Shown: in pieces, positions 9,395 to 15,969 of the stretch
Layout: each line of letters starts with the position of its first letter
Numbering within the stretch: the first letter of the stretch is position 1
NCBI GenBank assembly: GCA_002724975.1
Contig: PBQF01000065.1
Span: forward strand, 1-21,175
Direction: 5' to 3'
Length of the DNA: 21,175 nt
DNA from: Parcubacteria group bacterium
GTDB lineage: Bacteria > Patescibacteriota > Minisyncoccia > Phycocordibacterales > GCA-002724975
Notes under the pieces: model-generated
Seen by the model: the letters and a program-made list of their open reading frames with translations, nothing else
What the model was told of the DNA's origin: nothing
The model's database searches: none
Made by a program: the position numbers and the translations under genes

Positions 9395-9409
9395 GTTGAT
9401 TATATCAAC
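9395..9409 (-). promoter_or_regulatory. Inverted repeat containing a -10-like TATAAT just before the ATPase start
   Basis: GTTGAT and ATCAAC form perfect 6-bp arms around TAT, ending one base before the ATG. Read on the minus strand it contains TATAAT at 9404-9399. If used as a -10 box the transcript would begin at or very near the ATG (leaderless). The matching -35 (TTCTTT) is poor. Operator or leaderless promoter are both possible. Confidence 0.3.
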
Positions 9410-9410
9410 A

Positions 9411-9472
9411 GAATTAGGAATAAAGAATTAAGAGTTAGGAATAAAATGTTCGGTCTGCTTAATTCTTAATTC
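9411..9472. repeat. Simple AT-rich direct and inverted repeat
   Basis: TTAGGAATAAA occurs twice (9414-9424 and 9435-9445). The arm GAATAAAGAATTAAG (9418-9432) is inverted-complementary, with one mismatch, to CTTAATTCTTAATTC (9458-9472) across a 25-base loop. It fills the gap between the DUF4015 gene and the ATPase gene. It may be a transcript-processing or stability hairpin, or a short genomic repeat unit. Confidence 0.6.
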
Positions 9473-9473
9473 C

Positions 9474-10784
9474 CTATTCTTGATTCTCCAGAGTAACATT
9501 CTCTAATGCTGCTCTGGTATAGGTGTTAGCTGCGTCCCATAACATCCAAGAGTTCAGGCCAGCGTCATAAGTAGCATCAATTTGAGCCCTGACCATCTCC
9601 GGAGTATAAGGTACTGGATAATCATTGTCTTGAAGCCAGGGTCGGAGTTGATTTGTTCTTAACTTTGACAAATATGGGGCATTGGGAGTGGTGCTAGCTT
9701 TAATTTCCTTGAATTCTCTTATCCTTTTCACTGCTTCACTCATTGAAAAATTAACTATTTCATATGGATAGGCGTTTACATTTTGATAACCATTGAATCC
9801 CGTCGGATAATGAGACGGATAAACCATTGGGGCAATATAATCAAAGTAAGGTAGTGCATTTTCCAAAACCTGACCAATATTCAAATCATCTTTGTTTGTC
9901 GTAGTCATACCAAACAAATCAGCGGAAATTGGCATATCTAAATCCTCTAACTGGCTGTCAAGATAAGCAAAAAAGTTTTTGAGAACTTTAGCTTTTCCAA
10001 AATCGGGGTCTGTTAAAACTTTTTCCTCGCTAAATGGATAGTAAATATCTCTCATGTTCCCATCAGACGGAAAGCGAATATAGTCGAAGTTAAGTTCGTC
10101 AAAACCAACATTGTAAGATTCACGGGCAATGCTAACAACATAATCCCAAGCCTCGTGACTTCCTGCGTCAAGCCAGCCGATTCCTTTTCTGTCTCTCCAA
10201 ACCGCACCATCACTCGCCCTCTTCACTGCCAAATCGGGTCTTTGTTTAATCAAATAAGGATCTTGAAAAACACTGATGCGCCCTATTATATAAATTCCTT
10301 TAGTATTCAGGTATTTTATAAATTCTTTTATATCCGGAATTCTGACTTCGGGTGAACCAATTTCATTTAAATACTCATCTTCAACGGCAAAAGAAACTCT
10401 GCCGGTGTCATCTTTTATATCAATAATGATGGTATTCAATTCTGTATCTTCAACCAGTTTAACAATTTGCTTGCGCAAACTATCTGTTCCAGCAACCCAG
10501 CTTGTCATATAGACACCTTTAACTGAATTTGGCGTTGGTAGATAAATTGGAACAAACTTATTTTCATCTTTTCCTTCTTCTTTTTCTCCGGAAATAATAG
10601 GAATTGTTCCGCCTGAAATATATTTTGTTGAGAAAATATGAGGAACCCCAAAAAATACCCCAAAAATAACTAAAACAGGAATGGTGTAAAGAATAATTTT
10701 GGCTTTGTTTAGCCTTTTTATTTCAGGGTGAAATATCATCTCCTCCTGTGTCTCTTGTGTTTTTTGATTGGAATCCTCTTTCAT
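9474..10784 (-). CDS. Putative glycoside hydrolase-like protein (DUF4015 type), membrane-anchored
   Basis: 436 residues from ATG 10784; a TTG at 10787 is also in frame but less likely. A single transmembrane helix near residues 28-48 (IILYTIPVLVIFGVFFGV) is a signal anchor. The rest is the DUF4015 'putative glycosyl hydrolase' TIM-barrel family: VKGVYMTSWVAG, IIIDIKDDTGRVSF, IYIIGRISVFQDP, GFDELNFDYIRFPSDG, ISADLFGMTTTN and YIAPMVYPSHYPTGF are landmarks. The acidic residues in DELNFDYIRFP are good candidates for active-site or metal residues. Likely acts outside the membrane on envelope glycan; substrate unknown. Its start lies inside the preceding small membrane protein gene (62-base overlap). 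No Shine-Dalgarno (AAAGATTTTG). Confidence 0.85.
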   Translation of the reverse strand: MKEDSNQKTQETQEEMIFHPEIKRLNKAKIILYTIPVLVIFGVFFGVPHIFSTKYISGGTIPIISGEKEEGKDENKFVPIYLPTPNSVKGVYMTSWVAGTDSLRKQIVKLVEDTELNTIIIDIKDDTGRVSFAVEDEYLNEIGSPEVRIPDIKEFIKYLNTKGIYIIGRISVFQDPYLIKQRPDLAVKRASDGAVWRDRKGIGWLDAGSHEAWDYVVSIARESYNVGFDELNFDYIRFPSDGNMRDIYYPFSEEKVLTDPDFGKAKVLKNFFAYLDSQLEDLDMPISADLFGMTTTNKDDLNIGQVLENALPYFDYIAPMVYPSHYPTGFNGYQNVNAYPYEIVNFSMSEAVKRIREFKEIKASTTPNAPYLSKLRTNQLRPWLQDNDYPVPYTPEMVRAQIDATYDAGLNSWMLWDAANTYTRAALENVTLENQE

Positions 10785-10941
10785 CAAAATCTTTCTTTAA
10801 TAAATAAGAAAAAACAAAAATAGCCCCACCAAAAATTACATAAAGAAAATTATCAAAGGATTGAGGAAATCCTAAGAATGGTAGGAGTAATACTAGTATA
10901 GAAAGTGTAAGAATTGTGTTTAACCTGGTCATAATAAGCAT
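10723..10941 (-). CDS. Small two-helix membrane protein
   Basis: 72 residues with two hydrophobic stretches: ILTLSILVLLLPFLGF (about 10-25) and FLYVIFGGAIFVFSYLL (about 32-48), then a short hydrophilic tail (KKDFDERGFQSKN). No family recognised. It starts 6 bases after the rsmI stop and overlaps the next gene's start by 62 bases, a position that fits a coupled operon member. The alternative start is ATG 10932. The hydrophobic pattern and tight packing support it as real, but the overlap makes the C-terminus less certain. Confidence 0.6.
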   Translation of the reverse strand: MLIMTRLNTILTLSILVLLLPFLGFPQSFDNFLYVIFGGAIFVFSYLLKKDFDERGFQSKNTRDTGGDDISP

Positions 10942-10947
10942 ATTGTA

Positions 10948-11628
10948 TTATTTCTCTTCAACAATCACAACAAATTCGCCTTTTTGCTTCTCTTTGTTAC
11001 TTTTAAAATGTTCTAAAAGTTCTTTAGCAGAGCCAGAAATAATCTCCTCGTAAATTTTAGTCAACTCTCTGGCGACTATTATATTTCTTTCGTCTGTAAG
11101 GAATTCGTCTAAGCTTCCCAGCGCTTTTAAAATCCTGTGTGGCGACTCATAAAAAATTGTAGTCCTCTTTAATTCAGATATTTCCTTGAAAATAGTTTCC
11201 CTGCCTTTTTTATGAGGCAAAAATCCTAAAAAAGTAAATTCAGTATTCTTCAGTCCGGCTACAGACAAAAAAGTGGTTAGTGCTGATGGCCCGGGAATTG
11301 GTGTAATCTTTACCTCTGGCAAGTTTTTCCTGACAATTGAAACAATAAAACTTCCAGGGTCATTTATACCGGGTGTCCCAGCGTCACTGACAAGAGCAAT
11401 ATTCTTTCCTTCCTTCAATAAATTGATGGTCTTATCAAAATTCTTTGCTTCGACTTTCGCATCAAATCTTTGAAGAGGAGTCTCTATTTCATATTTATCT
11501 AAAAGCTTTTTTGTTACCCTTGTATCCTCGGCTAAAATCAAATCAACTTCCTTCATAATCCTCAAGGCCCGAAGAGTGATATCTTCCAGATTTCCTATTG
11601 GTGTTGCAACTATGTAAAAATTGTTCAT
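10948..11628 (-). CDS. rsmI: 16S rRNA (cytidine(1402)-2'-O)-methyltransferase RsmI
   Basis: 226 residues; the tetrapyrrole-methylase-fold family member that 2'-O-methylates C1402 in the ribosomal decoding centre. Diagnostic segments are YIVATPIGNLEDITLRAL at the N-terminus, LILAEDTRVTKKLL, ALVSDAGTPGINDPG near 80, PIPGPSALTTFLSVAGL, FLGFLPHKKGR and FYESPHRILKAL. Length is a little short of E. coli RsmI (about 286), as is common in reduced genomes. The 16S gene in this window keeps the CCGCCCG core where the target C1402 lies, so the substrate is present. It is followed at 6 bases by the small membrane protein. No Shine-Dalgarno (AAATTAAAATC before ATG). Confidence 0.95.
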   Translation of the reverse strand: MNNFYIVATPIGNLEDITLRALRIMKEVDLILAEDTRVTKKLLDKYEIETPLQRFDAKVEAKNFDKTINLLKEGKNIALVSDAGTPGINDPGSFIVSIVRKNLPEVKITPIPGPSALTTFLSVAGLKNTEFTFLGFLPHKKGRETIFKEISELKRTTIFYESPHRILKALGSLDEFLTDERNIIVARELTKIYEEIISGSAKELLEHFKSNKEKQKGEFVVIVEEK

Positions 11629-11647
11629 GATTTTAATTTAGTTACAA

Positions 11648-11669
11648 GGCGCGCTCCACTGAGCGCGCC
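11648..11669 (-). terminator. GC-rich hairpin after the formyltransferase gene
   Basis: GGCGCGCT and AGCGCGCC form a perfect 8-bp stem around the loop CCACTG, 15 bases past the formyltransferase stop. The minus-strand flank is TTGTAACT, not a real T-run, so it may be a weak terminator or an mRNA-end stabiliser. Its GC-richness stands out from the AT-rich surroundings. Confidence 0.45.
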
Positions 11670-11683
11670 TGAACTCGTCCGAA

Positions 11684-12331
11684 TTAAATGTGCCTGTAGT
11701 CTTTCGGCAACTTTAGGCTTTTCGGGTTCCTCCCATCCCAAGAGATCTTACCGTTCACCACCAAGCTGGTGATAATCGGTTGCCACTCATGCTCGGCCTT
11801 GTTGACTCTCTCTGCTAAAGACTCCGTCGTGTCCTCATCGTCAATTGGAACCGAGATTTTAAAGAGTGTAGGACCTTCGTCGTAATTCTCGGTGACGAAG
11901 TGCATGGTAACGGCAGAGTTTGTTAGCTCACCACGGCCATAAGCGTCTATTACAGCATCATGAACATGATGGCCATACATACCAGCACCGCCAAACTCTG
12001 GCAATGGTCCAGGATGAATGTTAATGGTGCATGCCGGGTCAAGTCCTTTGGCTAGCTTCAACCAGCCAGAGAGTGCAACCCATTTCGCACCACTCTCCTT
12101 AACGATTCTCTGATACTCTTCCGCCCCGAAAGGACCAGGAAAGTGAATGAAGGGAACGTTAAGTCTGTCGGCCTTTTGCCGAACTCCTCCATCCTTATGG
12201 TTTGAAACAACCGCTGCAACCTCAAGGTTGACTCGCGGGTTCGTTCTCGATTCTAGAGTCAGGTTTTCGAATCCAGAACCACCTCCGTCTTTTGAACCAG
12301 AGGCAAAAACAATTACTTTTGGCTTATTCAT
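11684..12331 (-). CDS. PurN-like formyltransferase (GAR transformylase family)
   Basis: 215 residues from ATG 12331. The formyltransferase fold is clear: VIVFASGSKDGGG at the N-terminus, WVALSGWLKLAKG, the catalytic NIHPGPLPEFGGAG (Asn and His), then TMHFVTENYDEGPTLF with the Asp of the D-x-GP motif. PurN moves a formyl group from 10-formyl-THF to glycinamide ribonucleotide; no other purine gene is nearby, so a different amine acceptor cannot be excluded. An upstream in-frame ATG (12361) would overlap the AbrB-like gene by 29 bases; I prefer 12331 because it lies one base after that gene's stop and has GGAGG about 10 bases upstream. The gene is near 50% GC, well above its neighbours. Hinge residues in PGPLPEFGG differ from the common PSLLPxFxG. 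Confidence 0.82.
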   Translation of the reverse strand: MNKPKVIVFASGSKDGGGSGFENLTLESRTNPRVNLEVAAVVSNHKDGGVRQKADRLNVPFIHFPGPFGAEEYQRIVKESGAKWVALSGWLKLAKGLDPACTINIHPGPLPEFGGAGMYGHHVHDAVIDAYGRGELTNSAVTMHFVTENYDEGPTLFKISVPIDDEDTTESLAERVNKAEHEWQPIITSLVVNGKISWDGRNPKSLKLPKDYRHI

Positions 12332-12332
12332 A

Positions 12333-12497
12333 CTATTTCTTCCTCCAGTCTCTGATTTCAACTAGGCCTCGTCCGCGGTCAACAATAGCAAGTTTTTGCT
12401 TTTCCTTCCAGCCATATTTTTGAACGACCTCTTTAGGAAGAGTGACGAGATAACTGTATCTGCTTGTCCTCCCTAATTTTCTTGTGTATCTATTCAT
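12333..12497 (-). CDS. AbrB/SpoVT-like small DNA-binding protein
   Basis: 54 residues from ATG 12497 (MNRYTRKLGRTSR...). YLVTLPKEVVQKYGW is the swapped-hairpin AbrB/MazE-type signature, followed by KLAIVDRGRGLVEIRDW. Proteins of this kind bind DNA as dimers and are often transition-state regulators or antitoxins; no toxin gene is adjacent. A longer start at 12515 lies within a large palindrome and is less likely. The formyltransferase gene starts one base after its stop. A near-perfect 38-bp palindrome sits directly upstream (12502-12539), as expected for autoregulation. Confidence 0.7.
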   Translation of the reverse strand: MNRYTRKLGRTSRYSYLVTLPKEVVQKYGWKEKQKLAIVDRGRGLVEIRDWRKK

Positions 12498-12501
12498 AAA
12501 A

Positions 12502-12539
12502 ATAGTATATACCATGGTACGTACTATAGTACATACTAT
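12502..12539. promoter_or_regulatory. 38-bp near-perfect palindrome before the AbrB-like gene (operator or attenuator)
   Basis: The 38 bases match their own reverse complement at 32 positions (16 of 19 paired positions), centred at 12520/12521. Nested inside are perfect palindromes TACCATGGTA (12510-12519), GTACGTAC (12517-12524) and GTACTATAGTAC (12521-12532). On the minus strand it is followed by TTTTT and then the ATG at 12497, so it could act as a dimer operator, a leader hairpin, or a terminator-like attenuator. A candidate minus-strand promoter lies just upstream (TTGAAA 12575-12570, 18-base spacer, GATTAT 12551-12546). Confidence 0.6.
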
Positions 12540-12588
12540 ATAGAGATAATCATTTTATATTGACTCTACTTTCAATATTTAGAATTAG

Positions 12589-12616
12589 TTGACAAATTCA
12601 GGTAATGTGCTATTAT
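12589..12616 (+). promoter_or_regulatory. Sigma-70-type promoter for the small membrane protein
   Basis: Perfect -35 TTGACA (12589-12594), 16-base spacer, -10 TATTAT (12611-12616). The expected transcript start is near 12623, just before the ribosome binding site. Confidence 0.7.
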
Positions 12617-12624
12617 CCCTTATT

Positions 12625-12630
12625 GGGAGG
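12625..12630 (+). promoter_or_regulatory. Strong Shine-Dalgarno GGGAGG
   Basis: GGGAGG lies 7 bases before ATG 12638 and fixes that start over the upstream ATG at 12605. It is notable because the 16S gene in this window has no anti-Shine-Dalgarno sequence. Confidence 0.7.
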
Positions 12631-12637
12631 AAAGCGT

Positions 12638-12874
12638 ATGGAACAAATGTCTTCGGAAGAGGATCTCGTGGAGGCCACGCTGGGAACAGTGATTTTGGTC
12701 TTCGCGTTCGGCCTGGGAGTAGTCCTCTGGCAATCAGGGGGTGGGCTCGGGCTCGCCAGTTGGTACCTGTGGGGGATAGTCCTCATAGGAGTAGGCGTCG
12801 GGCTCTGTGGAATGCTGCACGGAATCCGCACCAGCTGGCCTTGGTTCCCAGATTCCGAGAAGGACTGGGAATAA
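12638..12874 (+). CDS. Small GC-rich two-helix membrane protein
   Basis: 78 residues (MEQMSSEEDLVEATLG...). Two hydrophobic helices: TVILVFAFGLGVVLW (about 17-31) and WYLWGIVLIGVGVGLCGML (about 42-60), joined by a Gly-rich turn; N-terminus acidic, C-terminus SEKDWE. No family recognised. It has a complete expression cassette: sigma-70 promoter, GGGAGG, and a strong terminator 23 bases after the stop. GC content is far above the surrounding genes, and it is one of only two plus-strand genes here, which suggests acquisition. It points toward the tRNA/16S locus and converges with it. Confidence 0.65.
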   Translation: MEQMSSEEDLVEATLGTVILVFAFGLGVVLWQSGGGLGLASWYLWGIVLIGVGVGLCGMLHGIRTSWPWFPDSEKDWE

Positions 12875-12896
12875 GGGCAGTAGAGGCGCCGACGAG

Positions 12897-12928
12897 GCAG
12901 GCACCAAAACACCGGTGCCTGCTTTTTT
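12897..12928 (+). terminator. Rho-independent terminator after the small membrane protein
   Basis: GCAGGCACC (12897-12905) pairs perfectly with GGTGCCTGC (12914-12922) around an 8-base loop, followed by TTTTTT. Oriented for the plus-strand gene. Confidence 0.88.
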
Positions 12929-12951
12929 CTTTTTCTGGGTTTATTGAAAGG

Positions 12952-13023
12952 TGCGACTGGAAGGAATCGAACCTTCGACCTCTCCGTTATCAGCGGAACG
13001 CTCTACCACTGAGCCACAGTCGC
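12952..13023 (-). tRNA. tRNA-Ile (anticodon GAU)
   Basis: Full cloverleaf on the minus strand: acceptor GCGACTG/CAGTCGC, D arm GCTC/GAGC, anticodon stem TTCCG/CGGAG with loop CTGATAA (anticodon GAT), T arm GAAGG/CCTTC with loop TTCGATT, discriminator A. CCA is not encoded (ACCT follows), so it needs the CCA-adding enzyme. A -10-like TATACT lies 9 bases before the 5' end (13037-13032), suggesting its own promoter. It sits downstream of 16S but beyond a terminator, unlike a standard 16S-tRNA-Ile-23S operon. Confidence 0.93.
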
Positions 13024-13300
13024 TTATTTTAAGTATAAATCTATAAAAGCTTTTATACCCGTCACCAATTTCGTTTTTCTTACTCCATCACTATAACTTA
13101 TCTGGCAGGTACCATGACAATAAGACTCTTTGTAGAAGAAACTTCCTTTTTTAAGTTTTCTAACTTGTATCTTATAGAACTGATTATCGCTGATACAAAA
13201 GGTATTCTTCCAAAAATTCTTCTCTTTTGCAATATTTATATTTTTGATGCTAAATGTGGATATTTAGATCTCAACACATTATTAGTAGTTCTAGTTGCTA

Positions 13301-13340
13301 ATAAATCAAAAAAGCGCCAACGGCGCTCTCTTGATTTATC
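13301..13340 (-). terminator. Rho-independent terminator downstream of 16S
   Basis: On the minus strand AGCGCC (13327-13322), loop GTT, GGCGCT (13318-13313), then a T-run; outer arms ATAAATCAA and TTGATTTAT extend the stem. It would end the 16S transcript about 170 bases past the rRNA and before tRNA-Ile. Confidence 0.75.
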
Positions 13341-13444
13341 GTTCTTTCTTATGCCCTCTCTACTTTACCTCGACACATTAAGAATGTTATCGGACTGGTC
13401 TTTCCCAGTGTCCAATACCTTTTAAAGATTTGAGTATTATTATC

Positions 13445-13502
13445 TTGAAGCTACTTGTGAGATGCTTCAACCGACACCGTAACTGAAGCCGCTAAGCTTC
13501 AG
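13445..13502. repeat. Two adjacent GAAGC/GCTTC hairpins behind the 16S 3' end
   Basis: TTGAAGC/GCTTCAA (13445-13451 with 13464-13470) and CTGAAGC/GCTTCAG (13483-13489 with 13496-13502). The second is followed on the plus strand by GTTTTTTG, giving a plus-strand terminator shape aimed at the 16S 3' end. On the minus strand they begin about 8 bases past the rRNA end and could be processing hairpins. Confidence 0.55.
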
Positions 13503-13509
13503 GTTTTTT

Positions 13510-14972
<1,463 letters not shown>

Positions 14973-15000
14973 ATTTGAATTCACTTGCATAAATTCAAAT
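14973..15000 (-). other. Hairpin at the 16S 5' end
   Basis: ATTTGAATT (14973-14981) and AATTCAAAT (14992-15000) form a perfect 9-bp stem immediately upstream of mature 16S. Likely part of the leader that guides 5' processing. Confidence 0.5.
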
Positions 15001-15010
15001 TAGTAGACAG

Positions 15011-15050
15011 GACAAAAGAAAAAACGATATTTATTATCGTCTCTTTTGTC
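15011..15050 (-). other. rRNA leader hairpin
   Basis: Outer stem GACAAAAGA/TCTTTTGTC (15011-15019 with 15042-15050) and inner stem ACGATA/TATCGT (15024-15029 with 15035-15040). On the transcript strand the inner stem is followed by TTTTTT, so it looks like a terminator inside the 16S leader; an antitermination signal or processing site is possible. Confidence 0.5.
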
Positions 15051-15162
15051 TTTGATTTTCAAGGTACACAACCTAAGGACCCTGAATTAGTATTAACTTA
15101 AAATTAAGTAGTATCACATATTCATTTCCTTAGGACTAAGGCCTCCCTCGAGGCACATTAGT

Positions 15163-15190
15163 ATTTTATATAAACTTAAAAAATAGTCAA
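15163..15190 (-). promoter_or_regulatory. Promoter of the 16S gene
   Basis: Minus strand: -35 TTGACT (15190-15185), 16-base spacer, -10 TAAAAT (15168-15163). It lies about 190 bases upstream of the rRNA, giving a leader with the hairpins described. No tRNA or protein gene lies in between. Confidence 0.65.
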
Positions 15191-15359
15191 CCCGACATCA
15201 TTTTTCCTGCTGGGGAAAATGACACTAATCTACAAAGCTATAACAAAATCCAATACCTCAACAGATAGTTCAATAGACCCTGCCAGAAACAGGAGTGAGG
15301 AATTGGCCTTGCTCCCCACTTTGTTGGTGAGGTCTTTTCTATTTAGATAATAATCAAGA
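15191..15359. other. Intergenic stretch before the 16S promoter, one hairpin
   Basis: Between the HEPN-like gene stop and the 16S -35 box. CATTTTTCC (15199-15207) pairs with GGGAAAATG (15213-15221; one G-T), with no T-run on either side. No gene or known structured RNA recognised. Confidence 0.4.
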
Positions 15360-15956
15360 CTATATATATTGAAACTCTTTGAAAACTTGTTCGTAAAGCC
15401 CAATTACCCTTTTGACTTCCCTCTGAGTTAAGATAAAGTTTCCGCCTTCATGAGCAATTCTGTTTCTAACTTTATGTGCATCCCATGCTTGGTTCAGAGT
15501 ATTAAAATCACTTTTTTCAATCCCTTTCATCTTTTCCCCCAAGCTTTCTCCTCGAAATCCTTGAGCTGTAACAATTTCATCTAAAATTACATCCGCTTCT
15601 ATCACCGCCTGTCGCCAATCACTTGGGTTCTCAGAATTTGCAAGAGTAATAATTTTTTCCCATCTTTTACTTTTAGAAAATTCACCTTCTGTCGGTACAT
15701 AATGATCGTCAAATTTCTTTTTGTCTTCTACAATAACTTGTCTTAAACGAATGTATGTATAAACTAAAAGAGTTAAAAAAATTAAAGAAAGGTAAGTTGA
15801 AATTATTTCCAAATAAGGAAGGGATGACTTCCATAAATAAGCAATGCGAGCCAAAATAGAAGCATCACTAAAAGCAACAAAGTCCCCCGTCCCAGTCAAA
15901 ATAGCGTAAGCTTTCTCAAAAAAATATTGAATATTCAGAAAACGCATCGTATCCAT
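15360..15956 (-). CDS. Membrane protein with HEPN-like C-terminal domain
   Basis: 198 residues from ATG 15956, 13 bases after the gatA stop; a TTG at 15998 would extend into gatA and is less likely. One long hydrophobic helix at about 47-72 (PYLEIISTYLSLIFLTLLVY) separates a short N-terminal part, itself partly hydrophobic, from a cytoplasmic-looking helical domain. That domain includes WRQAVIEADVILDEIV and VRNRIAHEGG, where RNRIAH (about 164-169) fits the R-x4-H motif of HEPN folds. HEPN proteins are often RNases or toxin/defence components, but many family members are not catalytic, so RNase activity is only a hypothesis. It follows ligA-gatC-gatA as the last gene of that run. Confidence 0.7.
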   Translation of the reverse strand: MDTMRFLNIQYFFEKAYAILTGTGDFVAFSDASILARIAYLWKSSLPYLEIISTYLSLIFLTLLVYTYIRLRQVIVEDKKKFDDHYVPTEGEFSKSKRWEKIITLANSENPSDWRQAVIEADVILDEIVTAQGFRGESLGEKMKGIEKSDFNTLNQAWDAHKVRNRIAHEGGNFILTQREVKRVIGLYEQVFKEFQYI

Positions 15957-15969
15957 CTTTAAATTATAC

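Noticed and set aside
12333..12497. Toxin-antitoxin pair with the AbrB-like protein as antitoxin
   Set aside because: The adjacent genes are a formyltransferase and, divergently, a membrane protein; no recognisable toxin.
12613..12912. 99-codon minus-strand frame opposite the small membrane protein
   Set aside because: Pro/Ser-rich shadow of a GC-rich gene; it spans the plus-strand terminator.
11630..12960. Integrative element at tRNA-Ile
   Set aside because: No integrase and no duplicate of the tRNA 3' end found at the far side; kept only as a compositional islet.
12589..13032. 147-codon plus-strand frame overlapping the small membrane protein
   Set aside because: It reads through the terminator and the antisense of tRNA-Ile; the other frame has the RBS and membrane helices.
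13114..13425. 103-codon plus-strand open frame in the 16S-tRNA gap
   Set aside because: No domain, no ribosome site or promoter, and it runs across the minus-strand terminator hairpin.
13301..13502. CRISPR or tandem repeat array
   Set aside because: Only single hairpins are present; no regularly spaced direct repeats.
15191..15359. SRP RNA or other known structured RNA
   Set aside because: The conserved SRP GGAAGCAGCC-type motif is absent, and only one short hairpin is visible.
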